A stretch of 64,000 bases of DNA, from assembly GCA_905250115.1 (NCBI GenBank), contig CAJNOI010000008.1, positions 1,193,822-1,257,821 of the forward strand, given 5' to 3'. The number at the start of each line of letters is the position of its first letter. Position 1 is the stretch's first letter. Source of the stretch: Adineta steineri. Taxonomy: Eukaryota; Rotifera; Eurotatoria; Adinetida; Adinetidae. Shown here piece by piece: positions 37,781 through 53,300 of the stretch. The notes beneath the pieces are model-generated. The model made no database searches. It had not been told where the DNA came from and saw nothing but the letters and a program-made list of their open reading frames with translations. A program made the position numbers and the translations under genes.

Positions 37781-38727
37781 ATGTCTGATTCTGAAGGTGA
37801 AACATATGAAAAACAAGTTAAAATTGTGCTTGTTGGTGATGGTAGTTCTGGAAAGGTAAAATGATGAATAAATAATTATTTCCGTTATTTTTAATTATTT
37901 TCAAAAAATACTTTAGACATCAATTTCTGAACGATTTTCAAAAGATGCATTCAACCGTGATTATAATCAAACATTAGGAATTGATTATTATTTAAAACGA
38001 ATTAATTTAACAAGTAGCTAAATAATATATTTTTCTTCAAAAAATAAATATTTATTAATCTATATAGAATCATATAATGTTACATTAGCTGTCAATGATG
38101 TCGGTGGACAAACATTAGGTGGTGCAATGTTAGATAAATATATCTTTGGAGCAGATGTAAAATTTAATTATATATGCAAATTTTTTATTTCGTTTTTTTG
38201 TATTATTAGATTGTTTTACTTGTTTATGATATTACAAATCTACAGAGTTTCGAGAATCTAGAAGATTGGTATCATACAGTTATTAAATATTGTGCTAGTC
38301 GAAAACCGTTATTTGCACTTGTTGGAAATAAAAGTAAGTTTTATTGAAATAATATGGAATTTAATTAATTCTAATATAAACAAACTACTAAGACATCTTT
38401 ATATTCGAAATAAATAATATATTTTATTCTATTTCAGGTGATCTTGAACACTTACGTGCGGTGAAAGCAGAGAAACATCAACGTTTTGCTAAAGATCGAG
38501 ATATGTTATCATATTTTGCTTCGGCTAAAACTGGTGAATCTGTAGAAAATTTATTTCGTCAAGTCACAGCTCATTTAATGCATATTGTTCTACCGAAAAA
38601 TGATTCTGAAGCCACACGAATAATAACAGCACCGATTGTACGTCAAGAACCAACTGCTCCCGCAATACCTATTAAATCTCCACCAACAACAAATACTACA
38701 CGTACATCAATTTGCAATCTTCAATAA
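37781..38727 (+). CDS. RAB28: Small GTPase RAB28
   Basis: Five exons, 37781-37855, 37917-38013, 38068-38156, 38210-38333 and 38438-38727, give 224 residues (human RAB28 is about 221). The start [15 protein letters not shown] resembles the RAB28 N-terminus. GTPase motifs: GDGSSGKT (19-26), DVGGQT (switch II, with the RAB28-type Gly-Gly), LVGNKSD and SAKTGES. The block [19 protein letters not shown] is close to RAB28. The C-terminus is CNLQ, a CaaX box, as in RAB28, which unlike most Rabs is farnesylated rather than double-geranylgeranylated. RAB28 is known as a periciliary, IFT/BBSome-linked GTPase. The 77-codon frame overlapping its 5' end is a shadow. Confidence 0.93.
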
Positions 38728-39546
38728 ATTTTATTGTAAAAAAAAATATTCTTTTGTAGTTGTGCAATTAAAATTGTGAATTTATATTTAATGTAAAAAA
38801 AAATAGCCATAAGGAATCAAACGAATCTATGTTTTGCTAGTTTTTTTTTCGCTTAAATAAATATGTATTTCTCGTATATAAAGCAATAAATTAATTTTCA
38901 ATAACATTTTTATATTGCTCTTATCTATCAGTCAGTATAGATACGAAGTATCTAAATGGTTTTCTTGATTAAAGTAATATCCATACAATTTATTAATTCG
39001 TTGTATATCTTTCGGTTATCATTAATTGAATATAGAATGATCTTACTAACCTGCGAGCGAGATTATCAATAATATATTTATTTATATTAAGCGTGATGAA
39101 ATGTGTTTTTTCTTCGTATTATTATACAGGTTCACTTAGTGTGACAGAACATGTTAATAATAAAGCCTAGTGTTAAATTTCCTTTCATTTAATAATAAGC
39201 TTTGTGTTAGTTCAGTACCCAAGGAAAAATTTTCCTTGTCGTTGCATCTTCCGTTTTATATTTTCTGCTTTGCTTTTCAGTCCACTGATTTTCTCGTTAA
39301 TTAAAAGAAATAAGTCGTATTACCTTGAATATCATCTTTTACCAGAACTACTTACGTCAATTATCTGATGATTTTTAACCGTTCTATTCTAGTAAGATGA
39401 TATATCGTCGAAGAGCGACATCATTATTCCAGTGTGTATACATTATCTCAATCGATATGGTCATTAGGCAATCAAACATAGTATTCGTTTTTTTTTGTAT
39501 TACTGTTGTCTTTCGAATAACTACGTGACGTTCAGATGGTTTGATA
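38728..39546. other. Intergenic between RAB28 and the CRK-like gene
   Basis: RAB28 3' flank (AATAAA-like signals near 38857 and 38886) and the upstream region of the next gene. Nothing else recognised. Confidence 0.4.
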
Positions 39547-41205
39547 ATGCCAGTTAATGGATATGAATTCAATGCAAATGATGAGACTAGGTATAGAAAT
39601 AAAATATAATATATGTGTATATTGATCATTTTTCTTTTGTTTATTAATAAGTTGGTATTATGGTCAACTATCTCGATCGGAAACAAATGATTTATTACAT
39701 GATCAAGAATCTGGAACATTTTTAGTACGTGATTCAGCTACATTGAAAGGTGATTTTGTACTATGTGTCCGGTATAATTAAATAAATTTACTAGAAAAAT
39801 ATATATATTCCTCTATGATATTTATTATAGAGAAGGTACGAAAACAATGCATTATATTATAAATAAAATTGAAGAAGATGGTGAAACCCCACGTTATAAA
39901 ATTGGAAGTAATTTTTTTGAAAGTATGCCAACACTTCTTCGTCATTATACAACACATTACCTTGATACTACTCAATTGCTCAAACCGGTAAATACATTGA
40001 GATATTTTCAAACGAAAAAAAATATATATATATTTATATTTTTGAACTATTCTAGCTTTCAAAACCAAATACAATATCTACAAATAATAATCAAAGAGAT
40101 AGTATTTCGTCTTCCATAACTAATGTTGATGTAAGTTTATGATTACTCTAAATTTTTTTATTAGAAGAAACTTAAGGGAAATTATTAATAAAGCCGAGGT
40201 ATCTACCTAATATAAATATGAGAATATAAGGATTATTTTATTGAGATAAGCAGTAAGTGTAATATTAGTAGAATTAATTAAATTGTCTTAAAAATTTTAC
40301 ACTCACTTGAATTCATCTAGAAATATTACGAATGATTTATATTTGTTTGAATGAATTTGATATTATTCACAATCATTATTTTTGAACCATCGAAGTCAAG
40401 ATGAAATTAGTGAAGTCATTCGAATGATCCTGCTCTTTTTGAGATTAATCACTATCGCTTGAATTCATATACATTTATTTAGACTAGTCTAGATTCAATT
40501 AGAATAAATATTGACTTCTCACATTCCAATAAAATCCATGCATTCAATAAAGTGACCTAATTTTCTTATTTAAATTCTACAATTAAATAAAAGAATGTAC
40601 TTCATACTTAGTTAACAAATACTTACATATAGTAAAGCAAAGACATTCTATAACGATATCAAAAATATCTAAACTCAAATTTTAAGATATTTACAGTCTT
40701 GTATACGTCCGAGGAATTAGTTGGCATTCTATCAAAATACCTAATACTATCTCAACTTATTAGATATGCCCCGAATTCGAGTTCTATATGCATAACTATC
40801 TATTAAATAATTACTAGAATGAATATATTTGTTTTTTCTAGACAAGTCTAAGTGAAGAATCCACTAAAATCGATAGTCCATCTCATCAATCATCAAAAGT
40901 AATATCTCAGGTAAAGTCCTATTTGTTAAGAATAAAATCTAAACATTTATTAATAATTATTTTCTTTTTCTTTTCAGGCAACACTTGTACTTCCAGCCAA
41001 AGCACGTGTTATTAAAGATAGGATACCAAGTTTATATGATAAACGTTCCTTACGTCTTCAAATAGGTGATTTACTTATAGTAAATCGTGCTGAAAGCAAT
41101 GGTCAATGTGAAGGTACATTAATTAAATCGAATCGTCAAGGAACATTTCCATTTACTTATGTCGAATTTCTTGATGATGAGAATGAACTATCAAATCAAG
41201 AATAA
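39547..41205 (+). CDS. CRK-like SH2-SH3 adaptor lacking the N-terminal SH3 domain
   Basis: Six exons, 39547-39590, 39652-39771, 39831-39987, 40056-40130, 40842-40910 and 40978-41205, give 230 residues. The SH2 domain (about 15-105) has WYYGQLSR, FLVRDS (phosphotyrosine-binding Arg 41), HYIINKI and HYLDTTQLLKP, all close to CRK/CRKL. The last exon (from residue 156) aligns with the C-terminal SH3 of CRK: KARVIKDRIPSLYDKRSLRL, then GDLL, NGQCEG and GTFPFTYVEFLDD. Between them lies only a Ser/Asn-rich linker. CRK normally has an N-terminal SH3 here (ALYDF, WW and PVPYV blocks) that recruits C3G, DOCK1 and ABL. I find no such sequence in the exons or in the 711-bp intron 40131-40841. In the SH3C the usual QW is QC. 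Probably a CRK paralogue with altered output. Confidence 0.88.
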
Positions 41206-41407
41206 TTATTATTACCATTATTATTATTATTATTATTATTATTTAATTCTGTCTTGCATGATATTATGTGTAAAAATAAAATCTTTAAGATAAAATATCA
41301 TATAATTTCTTTCCTTGTTTTGTATGTTTTTTTTTCTAGTCAATTCTTTATTGAATCATAGAGGAGAATAAATGAATTTTTAAAAATAGAATAAGCAAAA
41401 AGACTTC

Positions 41408-43515
<2,108 letters not shown>

Positions 43516-46500
43516 TTTCAGTTTTTCACAGGAAAGAAATGATTAGAATTTCAATATCATATAGGGTTTTATAGTATCATTAGTAAATTGATACTAGTGA
43601 TTTTTGAAGAAAAATAGACAGATGGTTGGATATTGAAAGGCAAACTTTCGAGAAAAGTAAAGTACAATAGCATAGGTCATATTTAAGGATTAAATTTCAT
43701 GCAAAAAAAAATTGAATTGAATATTATTTTTTTTAACTGCGTAATTCTATGACAATCGCCTAAATCTTTACTAATTTCTTTTTTTATTTTGATATTTGAT
43801 ACAATAAAAAATAGAGATTAGGACGCAAATTAGAAAAAAAAGGAATTATGGAAAAATTAATTGCGCTGAGAATAGAGCATTTTTTCTTATGTATATTGTA
43901 TTTCGTACCTTCTCCGTGCATATTGTATCGATGACATAAGTGATAATAGCTACCCTCCCGTTTTTCTTTTAAAGACAAACTCAATGACATTTTTTTAATA
44001 TTATTCAAAGACAAGAATTTGATAAATTTAATTATGCCTACATTTAGACTGAATTTAAAATCATACGATATGTATGTATACATACACAAGTCTATTTAAT
44101 ATTTAATGGAGACATTTATATATCAAGAAAAAAAGAAATCAAACTGATTTTCTTCTATGTTTTTAAGAATAGGAATAATTGTTGATTGTTTCTTTAATCT
44201 TTTTAGATAACGTAATTACTATATTTTGTCGAGTAATAGTGCACTGGCTGCTGCACATATGATTGATTGAAATTTTTCTTGAATATATTTTTTACAAATT
44301 TCTAATAATTCTTGCGACTAGCATATGTTCATTGGTATTTATTCGTAACCATTAATTTCTATTTTGTACGAATAAGAAAGATAGTGAGAAACAATTTTGA
44401 TATAATTAAAAGAAAGGAGGAATGACAAAAAAGAATTCTATTCATTGATTAATAAGGAATGAAGAAGAAAAAAAAGAGTGTAATATCATTCCAATGATGA
44501 AATCAATTCTCTAAGCTTATTCTGTTATAAAACAATAATAAATTTTACTTCTACTTATTTTGATTAATTCATCAGACATATTTATTCATAAATTTTACAA
44601 GTGTCTGTCATGTCCCAAATGAACAAGATGAGTTGTTCTTTTCACTCTTGTATACATCCAATAGCAAATGAGAGAATTTTTTCTCATCTTCTTTTCTCAA
44701 TCAATCAACAATATAATTCACATGCGAATCCTACGACTAATAGTATGAATTTGACATAATCACTCGTTTTCCACTCAATCAAGTTTCTTATTTTCTAATG
44801 TGTATTCTTTTCAAAACACTATATAATACAATCAATCAACAATCATTTGAAATGGAAACAAAAATAGTTTAGTTTTTCTTCTTCATTTTTACTAAAACTT
44901 TTCTTGTATTCTAATCGATGAATATTAATGTTGTTCAAAATCACTTAAATTTAATTATTTATTTAAGAAAAAAAAACAAAATTTATTTACAAATACATCA
45001 TTCATTTAATTGTGTTGATTAAACAAAAATCAAGTTGCTATCCATTAAAAATGGCATCAGGTGTATATGGGAAGAGACAGACTCGTATATGCGTGTCTCA
45101 GCTTGTTGTCTCTTACTCCTGGAGTGCACCTATACCGTTAATGAAATTGAATATACGAAAGCGAATTGACACTGATTCGATTGCGTGTATTGATACTAGT
45201 TTTAGTCATCATCGGAAGTGATAACTATAGCGATAGCACAGCAAGAAATCATCTCCTGTCTGGACATTACAGTTCCGTTGATGACACCATCTACACCTGC
45301 CTATCTAAAAATAAAATATTGTCGCCATCACTCAGCAGTAAGTCCAAATCGTTTTTCTCCTCTTCTCACAATTATTGTGTGACTAGAGCAAATTATCATC
45401 ATCATTGTCGAGACTTGTATGTAAATAGTTCTAGACAATCAAAATTAATCAATCTCTTCTCTTTATTGCCGCGCTCACTCAATATATATATACACATATA
45501 CATATATATACAAAACGCCTACCTCATCAAAACTAGTGGAACAAAAAAAGAAGAAAAGCACGACATCCGTCGTTATTCTTTTGAATACAATACAACTGGT
45601 GTACATTCTTGAAAATTGAAGAGCAATTCATTAAGATTTCTTTTTGTGTGTAGTTTTCGATTAAATATAGTCGTGAAATGTACTCTGAAGTTAAATGCAT
45701 GTGAAAACGGAGATGAATAGTGACACACACACCGATACATCCATCATAACTATACGAAGAAAATTTTAAGACAGATGTGGTCATCGAAAAATATGATGAA
45801 AATTGGTCACACCTTTATCTAGTGCCAGACACATTGAAAGATTGACATCGAGTGTTCATTTTCCGGAATTTGACATTCGAACGGAATTGTGCTTGTCTTT
45901 TTATTTGGAAATATTTCTAACAAATAGAAAGTTGGATGGGGGATATATTTGAATGTAGAATATAAAAATCTAACTTTTGCATTCCAAAGTGGCCATCTTA
46001 ATGTTCGGCAACTTTATACTTATAAGATAATTTGATCAGTCTAACATCCGCATGCATAGAGATCATCAGGCTTTTGTTCGCATTCTCTTTTCTTCTCTTC
46101 TATCAAATTGGGTTGATTCAACATTCTTTGCGTGTGTATGTATGTGTATGATGGGACTCCCGATGAGACGTTAATATCATTTAGTTAAAAAAGAATGAGC
46201 ATATTTGTCTTTCAGCTATTTAATAGTAACGACAAAGACTATAATGTCGTTAGTGGCGGCAAATATGATGTTGTGATTCGTAGAAAAAAAAAACAAGAAA
46301 AAGATGATGACATGTCCCTCCTGGTCAGAATTTGAATTAATAAACTATTCTTTTTTTTCCATACTTTTCTCATTGCGTGACTTGTAATTTTCTTGTCGAT
46401 TTACTTTCTATGCAATTGCAATGATAGTCATCTCGTTTTTTTTCTTCTCTCTTTTCCTTCTTTTTTTTTTTGCTTTATACAATTCAAATCAAAATGAAGC

Positions 46501-47854
46501 ATAAATAAAATATGATGGTGTAAGAATCATGCTTTTTCGATCAATTAACAGTTAATATTCGATAAGAACATTTCGCACAATAGATTTTTGTCTTTATATA
46601 TATATATGTTGGTGTTGGTGATGATGATAACGGAGAAAAGGAGAAAGAGGGTGGGACATCGGGCATGCATTTGCAAAGTGACACATTTGATTAGACTCTT
46701 GATGAATCAAAAGATACGAAAAGAGCACTTTGCTTGGTGTACATCCGTAAATCAATGATGTAAAATCAATCGAGCGTATTAGAAGTAAATGAAAGATTGC
46801 TTATAGAAGAAAAAAAAAGCAAAAGTAATTAGACCTTTCTTTTTTTTTTTATATATTGATAGACATTCTTATGATAGAAGAAAAAAGCAAGAAGAAGAAG
46901 AAGAAAAAGAAAAAAAACTTACTTTACATTAAATAAATGTTTTATAAATAAATTATAAAATTCATGTTAAACAAAAAAAAATGTCTATTCAATTTTTTAA
47001 CACATTCCTTTTAAAATCAGCATTGACCTTTTATATATACCTGTCATATATATAAAAATTTTAAAGACTTATATTTGAAAATATATATTTGAATAATTTT
47101 ATATTTAAACATAATTATACCAGTTGAAAAGAATAGTTAAACAGCACAATTAATCTTATACACAACAGGAGATCAGGCAAACCTTTTTCCTTTTCTTTTA
47201 CTCGGTTCTTTTTTTATACAAAAAGGTTTTATTTACTAACCAATCAAATATTTCTTTGATTTATTTATATTAAAGTTTTTATTCTTATTATAAATAGAAA
47301 TTAATTGAGTTGAAAAAGCATAAATATTTCTGTTTGTTTCTTTTTTTTTCTTCCTCTTCTCTTTACCCAATGAGGATTCATTTGGTTTAATATTCTCTTC
47401 TCATATTATATTAACCAATCAAAATACGTTTGCATGTACGACATTTCTTTTCTTTTTCTATAGCTATTCATTATGAATAGATCAGAATAATGTTGTCCGA
47501 TACAGCACCACCACTCTAACTTGCTGGGTGCGTGCTGTTTGTTGTGAAGCAAACGACACACAAATATTTTGCGTTTTTTCTTTCTCTCTCCCTCTCTCGC
47601 GCGCGCTCTCTCCTTCTCTTACGAGGGGAAGAAGAAGAAGGAGAAGGAGAAGAAATAAGAATAACGATGACGAAGAAAAGAGAAAGAGAAAAAGAGAGAA
47701 AGATGAATTAGTTAGGAGGGCGAAAAACGGAGCAAACCGGTTTTTTTTGCAAACAGAGAGACCAATCATAGAACAACAAGTTGTTTGTGAGAAAACGAGC
47801 GGAACGACGACGACATACACACATATAAACAATTCCCCCGTGGTCATCAGTACC
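43516..47854. other. Intergenic between amylase and FoxQ2
   Basis: About 4.3 kb without a gene I can support. Frames at 45012-45221 and 45166-45612 are less AT-biased than the surroundings and the second opens with a hydrophobic stretch, but there is no ATG at its start and no known domain. The last 350 bp hold an alternating pyrimidine tract (about 47575-47622, TCTC and CGCG) and a purine tract (47625-47710, GAA/GAG). These probably belong to the FoxQ2 promoter or leader. Confidence 0.4.
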
Positions 47855-49093
47855 ATGCAGAAAGAGTCAATACTAAATGGTGATATTTCACTTCCACAAC
47901 CACCACCACCACCATCATCACAATCACTATCACATCATCCAAATTATCCAATGTTACTTGCTGCTCAACAACAATTATATGATTATGCTGTACGTCTTCG
48001 ATTTGGTGGAGGTCCACCACCACCAGGACCATCAGCATTATCAGGACCTGGTCCACATCATCCGTCATTTAATGATCCACATTCTTTATATGCATTTCAT
48101 CAACGACATGATCCTCGATTACGTTGTCTTCTACGTGAAGAACCTAAACCGTCCTATTCATATATTGGACTTATTGCAATGGCTATATTAAGTTCTCCTG
48201 AACGAAAACTTGTTCTTTCCGATATATATCAATGGATATTAGATCATTATGCTTATTTTCGTGCACGAGGTCCTGGTTGGCGTAATTCTATTCGACATAA
48301 TCTTTCATTAAATGATTGTTTTATAAAAGCTGGCCGTTCAGCGAATGGAAAAGGTCATTATTGGAGTATTCATCCAGCTAATCTAGCTGATTTTAGTAGT
48401 GGAGATTTTCGAAGACGTCGAGCACAACGACGTGTTAGAAAAAGTATGGGCTTATCAGTACCTGATGATGAAGAAGATGATGATGAAATATTACCAACGA
48501 ATGGAACAGAACATCATTTTGAACAGTAAGTTAACCCAAAGAAAAAAGATTTCTTTTAATTTTAAATTATTTTTTTTTATAATTTAACAAATAGATCATT
48601 AGATTTATTAATTGATTTATATTTTTTTCTTTTTTTCTATAGTCCACTAACGAAATTTCCATCAGATGAACTACGTCCTAATGTAACTGACTTATCGCTT
48701 TCATCATCGTCATCATCATCAACTACAGCAGCCAACAGTACAGGTGTGACACCAAATCTTCTTCAACGTTATTTCGATGACATGCAACGTGTTGTTGTAT
48801 CTCGATTAGAACATCAACAAAATCATCATTCACAATTATTCTTCCCATCTCCTCCACAATCTCTTAATACAAGTCGAAATCCTGCAATAACAACGACAAC
48901 AACTTCAACACCACTTCGTCCATTATCAACAACGCAAAATCAACGAAAACGTTGTTTCGATGTTGATAGTCTTTTAGCACCCGAACAACCATGTTTAATT
49001 AAACGACATAAATCCAGTTTAGATGGGAATGAAGATATTTGTAGTCCAGATTCCAAGTCAGACGGTTCAACCGATACAGACATATCAGCTTGA
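47855..49093 (+). CDS. foxQ2: Forkhead transcription factor FoxQ2
   Basis: Two exons, 47855-48525 and 48643-49093, give 373 residues. The frame is open upstream to 47528 but is low-complexity there, so I start at [10 protein letters not shown], just before conserved-looking sequence. The forkhead domain (about residues 95-192) has [55 protein letters not shown] and [14 protein letters not shown]. The combination [16 protein letters not shown], HYWxIHPAN and the trailing [12 protein letters not shown] is the FoxQ2 signature. Exon 2 carries [10 protein letters not shown] (about 329-335), an eh1-like motif that could bind Groucho/TLE corepressors. FoxQ2 is known as an anterior/apical neuroectoderm regulator. 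Pro-, His- and Ser-rich stretches flank the DNA-binding domain. Confidence 0.92.
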
Positions 49094-50323
49094 AAATGTG
49101 TGTGTGTGTGTTTATATATATATATATATATATAACTAAATATGTGTGTATTGTGTTTCTTATGTCTTATTCAATAATAATTTCTTTTTTTTTTCTTTCT
49201 TGCTCTCTTACTTTTTTTTTCTTCTTCTCTTACGAGTGCATTCATAGACCGGCTGGTGCAATCTCTTTTTTCTATCACTCTCAGCAGGCCTAATGCACGC
49301 ATACACCAATCAAGTCGGTTGATGAAAAAAAAAAGTGACGATTGCTATCGCGTCTTCTGTTCTTTCTCTTCATTCTCAATTGACCTAAATGTATACACTA
49401 ATCGTATGCATTATACGTATGTTACCTATCTTTTTTTTTTCTATTGAAATTTAACTTGTACATTAACACTCTATTATCAGTCAATAGGAATAATTCACTC
49501 AATGACTTCTGTTTTGGCTATTGATAGGATAAAGAAGCGAACAATATTGACACATTTTGTTTTTTACAATAATGACTGACAAGGTGTGAATATACATGAA
49601 TACACAGCATGGGTGAGAAATATTAGATCATCAATCAAAAAAGAAAGCGATGAAAGTTTTCTCGCATTACATTTTATAAATAATAATTAAAAAAGATTTT
49701 TAACTAGAATAAATCTAATGATTGATATTCTTAGTCGTTTGCGGCAAGGATTTAATGTAATCCTTTTCTTTAGAAAAATATATTTTTGTCTTTATCAATG
49801 TTTTATTATTCGTACTTTAATAACATATTTATTATCATCATAGATTTAAAAAAATACGCAAATGCGAATTGTGTAAATAAATAATCGAATTCATTATACT
49901 TTTCATAAATATTAAACATTAATTTTTTTTGGGAACAATCAGATTAAAAGCTAAATTTTCAATTGATTCTATAGAGTATTTGACACGGTCATATTCATTT
50001 TTCAAATATAAATTAAAATAAGAATGGTTACAACATTTAGAAAGCTTTTATTTAAAACGTGAGCAGATTCGCATAGATATCACAGGAAAATAAAAGGCAT
50101 GTATATTTTGGAAATATACGGAGAGAGAAAAAAAAATATTAAAGCAGAATTGGAATATCACCGAAAATCAGTGTAGCAAATGCAATTGTTTTATTTATTC
50201 ACACACACACATATATAAATATTGAGCTTAAATAATTTTGAGATTTGCGTGACTACGTAAAAGAAGATATGATGATCATCACCGGAGAAAAGATATATTT
50301 TTTTATTGCACGAATTCATTTTT
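49094..50323. other. Intergenic, convergent 3' ends of FoxQ2 and KIF17
   Basis: FoxQ2 3' untranslated sequence (TG and TA runs at about 49097-49135) and the KIF17 3' flank on the other strand. Frames here are low-complexity. Nothing else recognised. Confidence 0.4.
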
Positions 50324-53300
50324 TTATGCATCTGGCGAATAGCCATATCTACGATTAAGTCGAGATGGTGATTCAAATGGATTAAGACGACGATTCATAT
50401 AATCATTTTCAAGATTATTCATTTGTCCTGGACTCATTTTAATACTTTGTAATAAAGCATTTTCATTTAATAATTGTTCTTGTCTTCTATTACGTATTTT
50501 TCCAATGGGTACAGTTGATACATCAATATTTCGACTATAACGTCGTTCAATTTCATCAGGATCCATATTAGATAATTGATTATTATAATAATAATTATTT
50601 GATGGAGATGATGGTATACTTTGAAATGCACGTCCATTAGTTGGTGTTGATAGATTTACAACTTGTGGAAATTGTACCTCTTCCAGAAATGGATCCGGTA
50701 CAAAATATACATTTCTTTCTTCATCATAACGAGATTGTTCAATTACTTTATCAAGATTACTATAATTACAATTACGTTCAACAATATTACTCATTTTTTC
50801 AAGCATAGTACGATAAAGAAGTATTTGTTTTTCTTGTGTACGTATTGTATTAAAATAACTTTGACGATCAATTTCAAATTCATGTTGTAAATCTGCATTA
50901 TCAATTTTTAAACGCTTATTTTCTAAACGTATTTGTTCTAATTTTTTCGATGTAAAATGAAGCTAAAAGTAAAATTTACATTATATGATAAATACAACTT
51001 TTTTAAATCATAGCGATACTTAAACATGCACCACTAGTAACACTCTGGAATGTTTACCCTCGTAGCCAAAAAATATCTGAAGGCGGGTGCTGGTAAAGAA
51101 CCTTGCCACAAGACAAAAAAACCTATTTCCCTGTTGGTGTGTAACCTCCATGCAAAATTCCTGGCTACGCTCCTGATCATAAATACATATAAAACAAACC
51201 TCTTCTTGTGCATTGCTAAATACTCGCATCATTACATCTTCATCATTAGTATCAATTGCTTGACTAAAATGATTTCGTTGTTCTTGTTTTTCACGCATTT
51301 CATTTAATTTCTTTTTACGTTTCTTTTTTCTTTCTTCATTATTAATTTCTTCACCACCAATTAATTTTTGTTCTAATTCATGTAAACGTTTAAGTTTTTC
51401 TTCTGGATTCATATCATCACGTGTTTGTTTATTCATTTTTCCTTTCTTTTTTGATTTATTTAATGTTTGTAATTGTAAATCTAATCCATCAGAATTTTTA
51501 TTTTGATTAAGTGCATCAAGTTCACTATCATATTGTCCTTTAAGTTCATTATATTTTCGTTCTAGTTCTCGTTTAGTTAAACGTTCTTCTTCACATTGTC
51601 GGCGTAATTCAAATGCTTCTTGTTCGAATTCAACACGTAATCGTTCTTTTTCTTTTTCTTCATCATAATCGAGCTGTGATATCTAAATATAAAACAGGTC
51701 ATACATTCCCTTTTCTTCTTATTTTACACATTTTTTTCTTCTAATATAGGATAAGATAAGAAATATGCCTGATGAAGTTAACAAAATTTATATATCATAT
51801 AATCAATTACATGATATTATTCGACAAACTGTTCAACGAACAAATCTTGTTAAAACATTTTCACCAACACTTCTCATTGCTATAAGTGCTGGTGGATTTT
51901 TACCAACAAGAATTCTACGTAATATTATTAAATGTGAAATAGGTGGTAAATCATTACCTATTCAAACAATAGGTTTATGTTTATATGAAAGTGAAAAACA
52001 TGAAATATATAAAACTCAATGGATATCAACTGATCTTAAAAATGATTCATGGGCTGTATCATTTAATGGTCAACATATTCTTATTATTGATGAAGTTGAT
52101 GAAACACGTACAACATTAAGTTATGCTGTAAGTGAACTTGAAAAAGATATTGAAAAACAACGAAATATATGTAAAGAAAATAATGAAGAATGGATCGAAC
52201 CAAAATTAGGTGTATTTGTTGTACATAATAAAACAATTACTAAACGTGCTAATTTACCAGAAGATTTAATGAAAAATTCTTATTTTGTTGGTGAAAATGT
52301 TGGTGGTGAGTGGATTGTTTATCCATGGGATGCTTTAGATATTGATGATCATACACGTTTAGCAGAAAATTGTAATAAAACAAATAAACTTACGTGTCCA
52401 TCGGTTAATGATGATTGATTACCACGATTAGTATTACCAGCATCAAGAAGTTCCTGTTTAAGACGATTTATTTCTTCTTGTAAGACTCTCATTTGTGCAT
52501 CACGTGGATCTTCATTAATATGAGGTTTATTCTTGATATTTTTTGCTCGATTAGCATCTAAATAGGTTTTTTTTAGAATTTTAATAATAAATAAATGAAA
52601 ATTTACATCGTAAAGTTGAAAGTGTTTCTTCATAATTATCGTGAGCTGGACTTATAGCAGCAACCTGAAAAATAAATTATTTCTAAATCTATATTAAAAT
52701 AGATTTATTTTGTTTTACTTACCATTAATGTTTTTGTATTGCCACCAAGCGAATCTTGTAAAAGACGTGTTAATTTTGAATCTCGATATGGTATATGTTT
52801 GGAGCGGCCATCAACCAAAGCAGAAATAACATTACCCAAGGCACTAAGTGATAAATTAATTCGAGTAGCTTCACGTAGACGTTCACCTTCAGCATCTATA
52901 TTACACAAATCAATATGAATAAACATTTAAAAAAAAATCTTATATTTACGTGTTTTTGATTGTCGTTCACTACCAGCTAAATCAACTAAGTTAAGTTTTC
53001 CTGCTCGAATATGTTCTTTTCCATCAACTTCACTTCGACTACACATTTCCGTGAGTATAGTAAAAATTGAATGAGATCGTGATGAATCTTTATTCATAAG
53101 TGTAGCACCTGTTGCTCGATTTTTATTACCCTTATCCATTAATCGTTCACAATCTTCTACATTTGTACATTGATGCCATGTTAAATTTTGTATATACACG
53201 CCTTTATCTGTATGTTCCTTTTGAATAAAAATTAAAATATGAAATATATATATTTTTAAATTAATTCTATATTACTTTTAAATCAAGTGCTGCTTTAATG

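Noticed and set aside
40131..40841. Search for a hidden SH3N exon in the longest intron of the CRK-like gene
   Set aside because: No frame shows ALYDF-, WW- or PVPYV-like blocks. The intron is AT-rich with many stops.
47528..47854. Upstream extension of the FoxQ2 frame by 109 codons
   Set aside because: It is the translation of pyrimidine and purine tracts (Arg/Lys-rich). Protein-like sequence begins at MQKESIL, so it is treated as leader, although an in-frame start cannot be excluded.
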